A stretch of 64,000 bases of DNA. Source: Flavobacteriaceae bacterium (GTDB lineage: Bacteria > Bacteroidota > Bacteroidia > Flavobacteriales > Weeksellaceae). This document shows positions 21,402-30,278 of this stretch, piece after piece (position 1 is the stretch's first letter; every line of letters starts with the position of its first letter). A program made the translations under genes and the position numbers. The stretch covers positions 62,001 to 126,000 of the forward strand of contig JAUNUH010000005.1 in NCBI GenBank assembly GCA_030538275.1, given 5' to 3'. The notes beneath the pieces were generated by a model. It had not been told where the DNA came from and made no database searches. It saw only the letters and a list, made by a program, of their open reading frames with translations.

Positions 21402-22313
21402 TCAGAATCTGTAAACAGGTTCCAACTGAAAGTCGGATAAAGCCGCTTTGGCTTTTTCAAAATCCTGTGTAAAACCAAGTACGTAGCCACCACCACCCGA
21501 GCCGCATAATTTTAAATAATAATCATTGGACTGAATTCCGTTTTCCCAAGCTTGAATGAGTCTTTGTGGAATCATCGGCCTGAAATTGATAAATGCCCAA
21601 GTAGACAAATCTTTTAAATTACTAAAAAGTGGGTCTGTATTGCCGTTTACAAATGCATCTATACATGCATCGTTATATTTTTTGAACTCGCGACGCATGG
21701 TGTTTCGGAATCCTTCATGTTTCATTTTTTCAAAAAATGCCTGAACCATGGGACCCGTTTTGCCCGGAACACCACTATTGATTAAAAATATAGCTCCGTT
21801 TCCGTCCTTTTCTTGCGGAATACCCACAGTGTCAATATTATTTTTGGAATGAATCAACAAAGGAATGTTCATATAACAAATTAAAGGGTCTATACCCGAT
21901 GAGGTACCATGAAAAAATGATTCCATTTTACCTAAAATTTGTTTTAACTCGGCTATTTTGTTTTTGGATAAACCTTCGGAATCAATTTTATCAATAGCAT
22001 ATGCATCATAAACCGCAGCTACCAATGCGCCCGAACTTCCTACACCATACCCTTGTGGTATATCTGAATCAAAGTACATACCTTTTTTCAAATCCTGCTG
22101 CAGTTTGTCCATGGCAAATTGCGCTGGCATTTGCTCTAATAGATAGTTTGAAAATTCAATCAAACTTTGATTTGATTCTGTTTGCGCTTTATTCTCATCA
22201 AATTTGAGCGCACCTTTATAAAAATTAAAAGGTATGGTGAGTCCCTTGGCATTTTCTATAATACCATATTCACCAAACAATAAGATTTTAGCAAAAAAGG
22301 AAGCTTGTTTCAT
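21402..22313 (-). CDS. Mevalonate kinase (GHMP kinase family)
   Basis: 303 residues. The N-terminal motif is AKILLFGEYGII and the GHMP phosphate-binding loop is PQGYGVGSSGALVAA (about residues 82-96). A C-terminal glycine motif, KLCGSGGGGYVLGF, is also present. Together these mark a GHMP kinase of the mevalonate kinase type, which phosphorylates mevalonate with ATP in isoprenoid synthesis. The FHGTSSGIDPL segment is the conserved region carrying the catalytic Asp. It is probably the first gene of the minus-strand run ending with the pseudouridine synthase; the prenyltransferase starts 6 bp after its stop. The downstream mevalonate-pathway kinases are not in the window. Confidence 0.85.
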   Translation of the reverse strand: MKQASFFAKILLFGEYGIIENAKGLTIPFNFYKGALKFDENKAQTESNQSLIEFSNYLLEQMPAQFAMDKLQQDLKKGMYFDSDIPQGYGVGSSGALVAAVYDAYAIDKIDSEGLSKNKIAELKQILGKMESFFHGTSSGIDPLICYMNIPLLIHSKNNIDTVGIPQEKDGNGAIFLINSGVPGKTGPMVQAFFEKMKHEGFRNTMRREFKKYNDACIDAFVNGNTDPLFSNLKDLSTWAFINFRPMIPQRLIQAWENGIQSNDYYLKLCGSGGGGYVLGFTQDFEKAKAALSDFQLEPVYRF

Positions 22314-22406
22314 ACCCTATTAAAATAACCGTGCAAAGATACAATATTATACCTAATGAATTGATTTCAAATTTCAAACCAAAAATAATTCTTTGGCTTA
22401 ATTAAT

Positions 22407-23384
22407 TCAAATATAAATAGTTTCTAATTCGTTTAGGATTTCAAGAATTTCTTCTTTTTCTAAAGATGAAACCAAACGTGCTCTAAAGGCTTTGAAGTTT
22501 TCAAGCCCTTTGAAATAATTGGCGTAGTGTCTTCTCATTTCTAGTATGCCTACGCGCTCACCTTTCCATTCGCAGGAGCGGATAAGGTGTTTTTTTACGG
22601 CATTTACTCTTTCTGTAATATCTGGTGGGTTCAGTAATTCGCCGGTGGCTATATAATGTTTTACTTCTTTGAAAAACCAAGGATTTCCTATACTTGCACG
22701 ACCTATCATGATTCCATCTACACCATACCTGTTCTTGAATTCTACAGCTTTTTGAGGGGAATCTATGTCGCCATTACCAAAAATCGGGATATGAATACGT
22801 GGATTGTTCTTGACTTCTGCAATGGGACGCCAATCTGCCACGCCTTTGTACATTTGACAACGAGTTCTCCCATGAATGGATAATGCCTGAATACCAACAT
22901 CTTGCAAGCGTTCTGCGACTTCGTGTATATTGATGCTGTCGTTGTCCCATCCCAAACGTGTTTTTACTGTAACGGGCAATTCCGTTGATTTCACACAGGC
23001 TTCTGTGAGTCTTACCATGAGGTCAATATCTTTCAAAACGCCGGCTCCTGCACCTTTACTTACCACCTTTTTTACAGGACAGCCAAAATTTATATCCACT
23101 AAATCGGGTTTCACGGCTGCGGCAATTTCAGTAGAAAGCGACATGGCCTCCTCATCTCCTCCAAAAATCTGAATTCCTACGGGCCGCTCGTCATCAAAGA
23201 TATCGAGTTTCTTTTTACTCTTGATGGCGTCCCGGATCAAGCCTTCGGAAGAGATGAATTCAGAATAAACAAGGTCTGCTCCATATTCTTTACAGAGTCG
23301 TCGAAAGGGTGGGTCGCTTACATCTTCCATTGGAGCAAGCAGTAAGGGAAAATTGGGCAAATGTATATTTCCGATTTTGATCAT
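22407..23384 (-). CDS. dusB: tRNA-dihydrouridine synthase (DusB-like)
   Basis: FMN-dependent reductase forming dihydrouridine in tRNA. I use the ATG at 23384 (MIKIGNIHLPN) instead of the in-frame ATG at 23405. The upstream one precedes a TAAATTTG promoter box (23393-23400), so it would not be transcribed from that promoter, and family members begin near this Met. Motifs: LLLAPMEDVSDPPFR at the FMN site, DINFGCPVKKVVSKGAGAGVL with the catalytic Cys, LSIHGRTR, and GNGDI followed by GIMIGRAS. The length is normal for the family. Confidence 0.88.
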   Translation of the reverse strand: MIKIGNIHLPNFPLLLAPMEDVSDPPFRRLCKEYGADLVYSEFISSEGLIRDAIKSKKKLDIFDDERPVGIQIFGGDEEAMSLSTEIAAAVKPDLVDINFGCPVKKVVSKGAGAGVLKDIDLMVRLTEACVKSTELPVTVKTRLGWDNDSINIHEVAERLQDVGIQALSIHGRTRCQMYKGVADWRPIAEVKNNPRIHIPIFGNGDIDSPQKAVEFKNRYGVDGIMIGRASIGNPWFFKEVKHYIATGELLNPPDITERVNAVKKHLIRSCEWKGERVGILEMRRHYANYFKGLENFKAFRARLVSSLEKEEILEILNELETIYI

Positions 23385-23392
23385 AAGCGGGG

Positions 23393-23400
23393 CAAATTTA
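23393..23400 (-). promoter_or_regulatory. -7 element directly upstream of dusB
   Basis: On the minus strand TAAATTTG ends 8 nt before the ATG at 23384. Transcription would begin at or next to the start codon, so the mRNA would be leaderless or nearly so. It decides between the two candidate dusB starts. Confidence 0.5.
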
Positions 23401-23588
23401 CGCATATTCTAAAAATTTTTGTGCTTGTAAATAGCAATCATATTTCGTTTTTACAATTAAATGTATTTATGCATTAAGATTAATTGCATAATTAGCCATA
23501 AATTTTGTTGTTTTTACATTATAAATCTTTTGTAGCTTATCTTTAGTAAAAATTTTATTAAATTATAGTCAAAAACAAACCAAAATCG

Positions 23589-23596
23589 TAAATTTG
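23589..23596 (+). promoter_or_regulatory. -7 element of the K+/H+ antiporter gene
   Basis: TAAATTTG, a perfect TAnnTTTG match, lies 29 bp before the ATG at 23626. No strong -33 box is visible. Confidence 0.45.
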
Positions 23597-23625
23597 CTAA
23601 ATTTCAATATTTAGAAAGAAAAAGC

Positions 23626-25113
23626 ATGATTTTAACCAGCGAGAATATTATATTAATTGGTTCACTTTTGTTGTTTATCAGCGTTATTGCTGGTAAGACT
23701 TCTTACAGGTTTGGCGTTCCTACTTTATTGTTATTCCTTACAATTGGAATGTTGGCAGGCTCTGACGGTATTCTTGGGATTAGTTTTGATAACCCCAAGA
23801 TTGCACAATTTATAGGCGTTGTTGCGCTTAATTTTATTTTGTTTTCTGGTGGATTGGATACCAATTGGAAAGAAGTGAAACCCATTTTGAATCAAGGCCT
23901 TATACTATCTTCTTTAGGCGTATTTCTCACGGCGATTTTACTTGGTTCTTTTGTTTATTTCGTTACAGATTTTACGATTTACGAAAGTATGCTGCTCGGT
24001 TCTATTGTTTCATCAACTGATGCCGCAGCGGTCTTTTCTATTTTGCGTTCCAAAAGCTTGGCATTGAAATCAAATCTCAGACCTACGCTAGAGCTGGAGA
24101 GTGGTAGTAATGATCCTACGGCATACGTTCTTACAATTGCATGTCTTACATTGGTCATCAATCAAGATCAAGGTTTTACTTCTGTAATTCCTTTATTTCT
24201 TACACAAATGCTTCTGGGAGGTATAGCTGGATTTGCATTTGGAAAATTGAGTAAATTAATCATTAATAATATTAAACTAGATTTTGATGGATTATATCCC
24301 GTTTTGGTAATTGCACTTATGTTTATTACCTATTCAGCTACAGATTTTATTGGCGGAAACGGATTTTTGGCCATCTATATATGTGCTGTTTTCTTAGGAA
24401 ATCAAGAGTTAATACATAAGAAAACCATTTTAAGAATGTATGATGGATTGGCTTGGCTCATGCAGATTGTGCTTTTCCTCACGCTTGGATTACTTGTTTT
24501 TCCTTCAGAAATTGTTCCGTTCATCGGAATCGGAATAATGATTTCATTATTTTTGATATTAGTCGCACGCCCTGTAAGTGTTTTTTTAAGTTTAATTCCC
24601 TTTAAAATGCACATAAACAGACGTTTATATATTTCATGGGTTGGGTTACGTGGTGCGGTTCCTATTGTATTTGCTACTTTTCCACTTCTGGCTGGAATTG
24701 ATAAGGCCGATGCCATTTTTAATATTGTTTTCTTCATTTCGGTGACCTCGGTATTGGTGCAGGGAACCACCCTCGGAGTCGTTGCAAAATGGTTGAATAT
24801 GGCACTTCCAGAGAAAGAAAAAACCCTTTCAGAAACCGATCAAATCATATTGGATTTGCCCAAAACATCCTTACAGGAAATCACAATTAAACCTGGTTTT
24901 GGGGCAATAGACAGGCGGATTGTAGATTTGAATTTTCCGCAATCAGCGTTTATTGTTATGATAAAAAGAGGGGATGAATACATTAGACCAGGCGGCTCTT
25001 CTGTGCTCAAGGAAAATGATACACTCATGGTGCTAGCAGATGATTATGAAGAGTTTGAACTTGTAAATCAAAGCCTTAAAGCAATTCCAAAGATTGAACC
25101 ATCCGTATTTTAA
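23626..25113 (+). CDS. Potassium/proton antiporter (CPA1 family, NhaP2/CvrA-like) with TrkA-C domain
   Basis: 495 residues. About 12-13 membrane helices fill residues 1-390 and include the CPA1 motifs GGLDTNW, SSTDAAAVFSILR and ELESGSNDPTAY, where the Asp pair of the transport site sits. The C-terminus after about residue 400 is a soluble TrkA-C-like domain (LPKTSLQEITIKPG..LMVLADDYEEFELV). That pairing is typical of NhaP2-type K+/H+ antiporters at the inner membrane. The next gene starts 12 bp later, so the antiporter may be cotranscribed with the AtpZ-like gene. Confidence 0.85.
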   Translation: MILTSENIILIGSLLLFISVIAGKTSYRFGVPTLLLFLTIGMLAGSDGILGISFDNPKIAQFIGVVALNFILFSGGLDTNWKEVKPILNQGLILSSLGVFLTAILLGSFVYFVTDFTIYESMLLGSIVSSTDAAAVFSILRSKSLALKSNLRPTLELESGSNDPTAYVLTIACLTLVINQDQGFTSVIPLFLTQMLLGGIAGFAFGKLSKLIINNIKLDFDGLYPVLVIALMFITYSATDFIGGNGFLAIYICAVFLGNQELIHKKTILRMYDGLAWLMQIVLFLTLGLLVFPSEIVPFIGIGIMISLFLILVARPVSVFLSLIPFKMHINRRLYISWVGLRGAVPIVFATFPLLAGIDKADAIFNIVFFISVTSVLVQGTTLGVVAKWLNMALPEKEKTLSETDQIILDLPKTSLQEITIKPGFGAIDRRIVDLNFPQSAFIVMIKRGDEYIRPGGSSVLKENDTLMVLADDYEEFELVNQSLKAIPKIEPSVF

Positions 25114-25125
25114 GCTGAAATACAA

Positions 25126-25353
25126 ATGCAAGAAAAGCCAGAAAATTCTTCTTTCAGACCCAATAAATATATGAAATTGCTGGCAATCAGTTCTCAGTTG
25201 ACTGCCACCGTACTGGGTTTTGCCATGATAGGTTATTTTTTGGATCAGTATTTTGATATAGAGAAAAATTATTATACGCTTTCTTTCACACTTTTAGGTG
25301 TAATCTTGGGTCTATATTTATTGTATAAACAAGTTCGAAAATTGGGGGAATGA
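25126..25353 (+). CDS. AtpZ/AtpI-family small membrane protein
   Basis: 75 residues with two membrane helices (about 14-35 and 45-65). The pattern KLLAISSQLTATVLGFAMIGYFLDQYFD fits the AtpZ/AtpI family, which occurs at the head of atp operons and has been linked to c-ring assembly or Mg2+/Ca2+ uptake. It is 12 bp after the antiporter gene and overlaps the next small gene by 4 bp (ATGA). Family placement is supported by both sequence and position. Confidence 0.8.
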   Translation: MQEKPENSSFRPNKYMKLLAISSQLTATVLGFAMIGYFLDQYFDIEKNYYTLSFTLLGVILGLYLLYKQVRKLGE

Positions 25354-25706
25354 TGAAGCTTATAATTGCTATTTTGGTAATGGTGGTCATGGATTATTTT
25401 TTTCTACAATACTGGAATGAGTTCGATTCCAAATATTTTATTGTACTGCATGGCGGCTTGATTTCATTTGGGCTTATCATTTTTGGAATTGTTTATTTTC
25501 TTCAAAAAAATCGTCCAGAATTCATGGGATTAGGGATCACTGCCGGTCTGCTTATCAAAATGATGGGAATGCTATTTATTTTTATATTATTGTATAAGAA
25601 AATTGAGCTGAGTAGTCATCAAATTATAAATTTTCTAAGTATTTATACAATATATACGATAATTTATACGATTTCTGCCGTGAAAAGGCTAAATTCAAAA
25701 ACCTGA
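25350..25706 (+). CDS. Small membrane protein in the atp operon (subunit-I-like)
   Basis: 118 residues with about four hydrophobic helices and short loops. It overlaps the AtpZ-like gene by 4 bp and precedes atpB. Many Flavobacteriia have a four-helix protein of this size here, resembling ATP synthase protein I, but no diagnostic motif is visible. It could help assemble or stabilise the Fo sector. Function unassigned. Confidence 0.7.
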   Translation: MMKLIIAILVMVVMDYFFLQYWNEFDSKYFIVLHGGLISFGLIIFGIVYFLQKNRPEFMGLGITAGLLIKMMGMLFIFILLYKKIELSSHQIINFLSIYTIYTIIYTISAVKRLNSKT

Positions 25707-25728
25707 CAAAATACATTGTAAAATAACT

Positions 25729-25758
25729 TTTGTTTTTAAATAAATAGGATTAATTTTG
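25729..25758 (+). promoter_or_regulatory. Internal promoter before atpB
   Basis: TTTG (25729-25732), an 18-bp spacer and TAATTTTG (25751-25758) make the best Bacteroidota promoter in the window. It lies between the two small membrane genes and atpB, so the atpBEFHA-G block can be transcribed by itself. It also favours the ATG at 25785 as the atpB start. Confidence 0.65.
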
Positions 25759-25784
25759 CGCAATTATTGAGGAAACTAAAAATA

Positions 25785-26873
25785 ATGCAAAAAATTAAGC
25801 AGTTTACTTTTGTTTTAGCACTTTTATTGGGCTTTACAAACGTACACGGGCAGCTAGCAGAGGAGCACCAAGCACATAATACACAAACAAACCCGCAAGA
25901 AGAAAGCGGCTTTGATTTGGTTGGAACCATTATGCATCACATCGCCGATGCCCATGAGTGGCGCTTGTGGGGTGAGGGTGAAAATGGATTTAGTGTTTAT
26001 CTTCCAGTTATTTTATGGGATAATGGTTTGAAAGTTTTTTCATCCAAAGGTTTTTATCAAGGAAATCATGTGATAGAAAGCGGTGGTGAATACTATACAA
26101 TGTATCATGAAAAAATTTACAAAACCGACGCAACCGGCCAGTTAAATTATGATGCAGATCACCACCCCCTCAATGCCAAACCTCTAGATTTTTCAATTAC
26201 CAAAAATGTTGTAGCCATGTTGGTTGCAGGTATTTTGCTATTATTACTTTTTGGGGCAGTAGCAAGGTCATATAACAAAAGTGAAACGCCAAAAGGAATT
26301 GCCGGGTTTTTGGAACCGCTTGTAATATTTGTGAGAGATGATATTGCCAAGCCCAACATCGGCCCGAAATATGAAAGATATATGCCGTATCTTCTTACAT
26401 TATTTTTCTTTATCTGGATATTGAATCTCACAGGAATGTTGCCAGGCGCAGCCAATGCGAGCGGAAATATTGCATTCACTATGGTGCTGGCGTTGATTGC
26501 ATTGCTTGTGGTCAACCTAAGCGGAAACAAAACCTATTGGAGCCATATTTTTGATCCGCTAAAAGGACAGATGCCCTGGTACGGTAAAATGTTAATATAT
26601 CCAATACTTGTTCCTGTAGAAGTTCTAGGGATTTTCACCAAGCCCATTGCACTTATGATTCGTTTATTTGCGAATATTACTGCGGGTCATATCATTATTT
26701 TAAGTTTTATATCCTTGATTTTTATCATGGGAACTATTGCTGTATCGCCCGCTTCGATAATTCTTACCTTATTTATTAATGTAATCGAATTATTAGTGGC
26801 AGCTTTACAGGCTTATATTTTCACATTATTAACCGCGCTGTTCATAGGAATGGCCGTAGAAGAAGCACATTAA
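25785..26873 (+). CDS. atpB: F0F1 ATP synthase subunit a
   Basis: Proton-channel subunit of the Fo sector. I choose the ATG at 25785 over the in-frame TTG at 25767, as it follows a good promoter and gives a complete signal peptide (MQKIKQFTFVLALLLGFTNVHGQ). The protein (about 362 residues) has the N-terminal periplasmic extension common in Bacteroidota, then five or six membrane helices. The essential Arg is in IALMIRLFANITAGHI. The next gene, atpE, begins 36 bp later. Confidence 0.92.
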   Translation: MQKIKQFTFVLALLLGFTNVHGQLAEEHQAHNTQTNPQEESGFDLVGTIMHHIADAHEWRLWGEGENGFSVYLPVILWDNGLKVFSSKGFYQGNHVIESGGEYYTMYHEKIYKTDATGQLNYDADHHPLNAKPLDFSITKNVVAMLVAGILLLLLFGAVARSYNKSETPKGIAGFLEPLVIFVRDDIAKPNIGPKYERYMPYLLTLFFFIWILNLTGMLPGAANASGNIAFTMVLALIALLVVNLSGNKTYWSHIFDPLKGQMPWYGKMLIYPILVPVEVLGIFTKPIALMIRLFANITAGHIIILSFISLIFIMGTIAVSPASIILTLFINVIELLVAALQAYIFTLLTALFIGMAVEEAH

Positions 26874-26879
26874 ATTTGA

Positions 26880-27119
<240 letters not shown>

Positions 27120-27132
27120 TATGAATTTGATT

Positions 27133-27168
27133 AAAAGCCCGTCTTATGCGGTTGGCAATCGGGCTTTT
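27133..27168 (+). terminator. Hairpin between atpE and atpF (attenuator or processing site)
   Basis: A perfect 9-bp stem (27133-27141 with 27160-27168) with an 18-nt loop ends in TTTTATTT. It lies 13 bp after atpE and 39 bp before atpF, inside the operon. It could partly terminate transcription or protect the atpE 3' end. Confidence 0.65.
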
Positions 27169-27207
27169 ATTTATTAAAATTAATACATTAGCACAAATTA
27201 AATATAT

Positions 27208-27702
27208 ATGGAATTATTAACGCCCTCCATTGGTCTTATTTTTTGGTCCACCCTTATTTTCTTGATTTTTTTGTTTTTACTTCGAAAATTTGCATGGAAA
27301 CCTATCCTATCTGCAGTTTCTCAAAGAGAAAAACATATTGAAGAAGCTTTGAATCAAGCCAAAAAAGCACGTGAAGAGATGGCTTATTTGAAATCAGAAA
27401 ATGAAAAAATTCTACAACAAGCTAGAGAAGAGCGCGATGCATTGTTGAAGGATGCACGTGATATAAGAGCTGTAACCATCAATAAAGCCAAAGAAGAGGC
27501 GAAAGCCGAAGCTGATAAAATAATGCTTGCCGCCAAAGAAAGTATTCAAATAGAAAAAGCTGCAGTCTTAGCAGATATCAAAAATCAAGTGGCGCTGCTT
27601 TCCTTGGGGGTTGCAGAAAAAGTGCTGGCCAAAGAACTCAACCAAGAACCAGCTCAAAAAGCCTATGTCGATACATTAATCAATGATATTAAACTGAACT
27701 AA
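27208..27702 (+). CDS. atpF: F0F1 ATP synthase subunit b
   Basis: Peripheral stalk of the enzyme. The 164 residues have one N-terminal membrane helix (about 8-28: IGLIFWSTLIFLIFLFLLRKF) and a long charged helical domain (KAREEMAYLKSENEKILQQAREER) that dimerises. Length and layout are typical. Its stop codon overlaps the atpH start by one base. Confidence 0.93.
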   Translation: MELLTPSIGLIFWSTLIFLIFLFLLRKFAWKPILSAVSQREKHIEEALNQAKKAREEMAYLKSENEKILQQAREERDALLKDARDIRAVTINKAKEEAKAEADKIMLAAKESIQIEKAAVLADIKNQVALLSLGVAEKVLAKELNQEPAQKAYVDTLINDIKLN

Positions 27703-28262
27703 TGGCTCACTATCGCGTTGCAAAAAGATATGCAAAAGGAATGATGGATTTTCTTGCCCAAACAGGTAAAGAGGATGTGGTAATGAACGAAATGAAGCAG
27801 TTGCAAGAATTAACTTCTGCTAATCGTGAATTCAAAACCTTTCTTGCTAGTCCTGTCTTGGATTATAAAAAGAAAACCCAGATTTTAAGAAATATTCTTG
27901 AACCTTTTTCAGAAGAAACAAAAACTTTTTTGGCATTGATAACCAGACAAGGACGTAGCGAAGCTATTGGCGATATTGCATCAGAATTCATCAAACTGTA
28001 TAAGAAAAATCATAAAATTAAAAATGCAGTAATTACTTCTGCAACGCCTTTGAGCGACGACCAAATCAAAGCTATTGTAGAAAAAGCAAAAGCGTCTCTT
28101 CCAGCAGACACCAAAATAGAAGTTGAAAATAAAATCAATCCTGCATTGATAGGCGGGTTTATTTTGCGATTGGATGATCAACAATTCGATGCATCTATCA
28201 AAACCAAACTCAATCAAATTAAAAAAGAATTCGATTCAAAACATTATATTCCAAAGATTTAA
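27702..28262 (+). CDS. atpH: F0F1 ATP synthase subunit delta
   Basis: Connects the b stalk to the top of F1. The 186 residues start MAHYRVAKRYAKGMMDF, the usual A-x-RYA-x-A motif, and end with the C-terminal ALIGGFILRLDDQQFDASIKTKL motif. The length is normal. It starts within the atpF stop and is 12 bp before atpA. Confidence 0.93.
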   Translation: MAHYRVAKRYAKGMMDFLAQTGKEDVVMNEMKQLQELTSANREFKTFLASPVLDYKKKTQILRNILEPFSEETKTFLALITRQGRSEAIGDIASEFIKLYKKNHKIKNAVITSATPLSDDQIKAIVEKAKASLPADTKIEVENKINPALIGGFILRLDDQQFDASIKTKLNQIKKEFDSKHYIPKI

Positions 28263-28274
28263 TAAAATACAACC

Positions 28275-29855
28275 ATGGCAGAAATTAATCCAGCTGAAGT
28301 ATCAGCGATATTAAAACAACAATTATCCAATTTCAACTCAGATGTGGAATTGGCAGAAGTGGGTACCGTACTGCAAGTGGGTGACGGTATCGCACGTATT
28401 TATGGACTGGAAAATGCGCAATACGGCGAGTTGGTAGAGTTCAGTACAGGTGTTGAAGGACTAGTACTCAACCTAGAAGAAGATAACGTAGGTGTAGTAC
28501 TTTTGGGTGAATCAAAAGGAGTGAAAGAAGGTGATACAGCCAAGAGAACCAACAGAATTGCATCTATCAACGTAGGTGAATCTATGCTGGGTAGAGTAGT
28601 AGATACCTTGGGTAATCCTATAGATGGCAAAGGCCCTTTGAGTGGTGAATTGTTTGAACTTCCACTTGAAAGAAAAGCACCAGGTGTTATTTTTCGCGAA
28701 CCCGTATCAGAACCCTTACAAACAGGGATTGTTGCTATTGACTCTATGATTCCTATCGGTAGAGGACAGCGTGAATTGATCATTGGTGACCGCCAAACGG
28801 GAAAATCTACCGTAGCGATTGATACCATCTTGAATCAAAAAGAATTTTATGATCGTGGAGAAACCGTTTATTGTATATATGTAGCCGTAGGCCAAAAGGC
28901 TTCTACAGTAGCACAAACCGTTTCTGTACTAGAAGATCATGGCGCTATGGCTTATACAATTGTTGTAGCTGCCAACGCCTCGGATCCTGCTCCTATGCAA
29001 GTATATGCGCCCATGGCTGGAGCTGCGATTGGAGAATATTTCAGAGATACCGGTCGTCCTGCATTGATTGTTTATGATGATTTGTCTAAACAAGCTGTGG
29101 CCTATCGCGAAGTTTCTTTGTTGTTGAGAAGACCTCCAGGACGTGAGGCATATCCAGGAGACGTATTCTACTTACATTCGAGATTGCTGGAGCGCGCTGC
29201 CAAAGTGATTAGCGATGATAATGTGGCTAAAAACATGAACGATTTGCCCGAATCATTGAAAAATAAAATCAAAGGAGGTGGATCATTAACGGCTTTGCCT
29301 ATTATTGAAACACAGGCAGGTGACGTTTCGGCTTATATTCCTACCAATGTAATTTCGATTACGGATGGTCAGATATTTTTGGAATCAGATTTATTCAACT
29401 CGGGAGTTCGTCCAGCGATTAACGTGGGTATTTCGGTATCGCGTGTGGGAGGTGCAGCGCAGATTAAATCTATGAAAAAAGTTTCTGGTACATTAAAGCT
29501 AGACCAGGCGCAATATCGTGAATTAGAAGCGTTTGCCAAATTCGGTTCTGATTTGGATGCCGCGACAATGGCTGTAATTGGTAAAGGTGAAAGAAATGTG
29601 GAAATTTTGAAACAAAATGTGAATTCACCTATGCCTGTAGAAGATCAGGTTGCCATGATTTTTGCTGGAACCAATAATTTATTACGAAATGTGCCAGTGA
29701 ATAAAGTAAAAGAGTTCCAAGAAGAATTTTTAGCATTTTTAAAACAAAAACATCCAGATACATTGGCAAGCCTGAAAGCCGGAAAATATACCGATGAGTT
29801 AACAGGCGTGCTGAAAACGGTAACACAAGACTTGTCAGCGAAATATGCTAAGTGA
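28275..29855 (+). CDS. atpA: F0F1 ATP synthase subunit alpha
   Basis: Non-catalytic nucleotide-binding subunit of F1. The 526 residues have an N-terminal barrel domain, the P-loop GDRQTGKST (about 172-180), the arginine-finger region ([12 protein letters not shown]), and the alpha-subunit signature [23 protein letters not shown]. The length is a little above average, as in other Flavobacteriia. The next operon gene, atpG, is displaced by about 420 bp because an unrelated gene lies between them. Confidence 0.95.
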   Translation: MAEINPAEVSAILKQQLSNFNSDVELAEVGTVLQVGDGIARIYGLENAQYGELVEFSTGVEGLVLNLEEDNVGVVLLGESKGVKEGDTAKRTNRIASINVGESMLGRVVDTLGNPIDGKGPLSGELFELPLERKAPGVIFREPVSEPLQTGIVAIDSMIPIGRGQRELIIGDRQTGKSTVAIDTILNQKEFYDRGETVYCIYVAVGQKASTVAQTVSVLEDHGAMAYTIVVAANASDPAPMQVYAPMAGAAIGEYFRDTGRPALIVYDDLSKQAVAYREVSLLLRRPPGREAYPGDVFYLHSRLLERAAKVISDDNVAKNMNDLPESLKNKIKGGGSLTALPIIETQAGDVSAYIPTNVISITDGQIFLESDLFNSGVRPAINVGISVSRVGGAAQIKSMKKVSGTLKLDQAQYRELEAFAKFGSDLDAATMAVIGKGERNVEILKQNVNSPMPVEDQVAMIFAGTNNLLRNVPVNKVKEFQEEFLAFLKQKHPDTLASLKAGKYTDELTGVLKTVTQDLSAKYAK

Positions 29856-29856
29856 G

Positions 29857-29882
29857 TTTAGAGTTAAGAGTTCAGAGTGAAG
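29857..29882 (+). repeat. Left imperfect inverted repeat flanking the four-helix-bundle gene
   Basis: TTTAGAGTTAAGAGTTCAGA-type sequence starts 2 bp after the atpA stop. It is an imperfect reverse complement of 30251-30274 and is built from GAGTT/GAGTG units. Confidence 0.55.
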
Positions 29883-29913
29883 TGTTGAGAGATAATATTT
29901 AATACGATTTTGC

Positions 29914-30248
29914 TTGGAAAGAGGAAGAAGTCCGATACGAGATAAAAGTTTCGATTTTGCCTGTGAAATTGTAAAATATTGCAATGAATTAAAAACGAAT
30001 AAGGATTATGAACTCGCATCTCAATTGCTTAAAAGTGGAACAAGTATAGGAGCGAATGTGCGCGAAGCACAAAGAGGCGTTAGTAAAAAAAATTTAAACA
30101 TAAATTTGGTATAGCTTTAAAAGAAGCGGATGAAACCATGTATTGGTTAGAAATTCTAAAGGCAACGAATAGAACTGTACCAACGAATTTAACGGTTAAG
30201 TGTGAAGAGTTAATGAAAATTATAGTTGCAATCATAAAAAATTCATAA
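29914..30248 (+). pseudogene. Four-helix-bundle protein (23S rRNA intervening-sequence family), frameshifted
   Basis: The first part reads LERGRSPIRDKSFDFACEIVKYCNEL..LKSGTSIGANVREAQRGVSKK, the hallmark of the S23/IVP four-helix-bundle family. The frame then ends early near 30114. One frame over it continues HKFGIALKEADETMYWLEIL..CEELMKIIVAIIKNS and stops at 30246-30248. The join is a run of eight A (30080-30090 region); nine A would restore one frame of about 110 residues. The start is TTG at 29914; no ATG is available. It sits between atpA and atpG, flanked by inverted repeats. The family's function is unclear; some members lie inside 23S rRNA genes. A sequencing error in the A run is possible. 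Confidence 0.75.
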
Positions 30249-30250
30249 CT

Positions 30251-30274
30251 CTGCACTCATAACTCATAACTAAA
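30251..30274 (-). repeat. Right imperfect inverted repeat flanking the four-helix-bundle gene
   Basis: Read on the minus strand it gives TTTAGTTATGAGTTATGAGT followed by GCAG, aligned with the left repeat at 29857-29882 with a few gaps. It ends 4 bp before the atpG ATG. The pair bounds about 418 bp. Confidence 0.55.
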
Positions 30275-30278
30275 AAAA

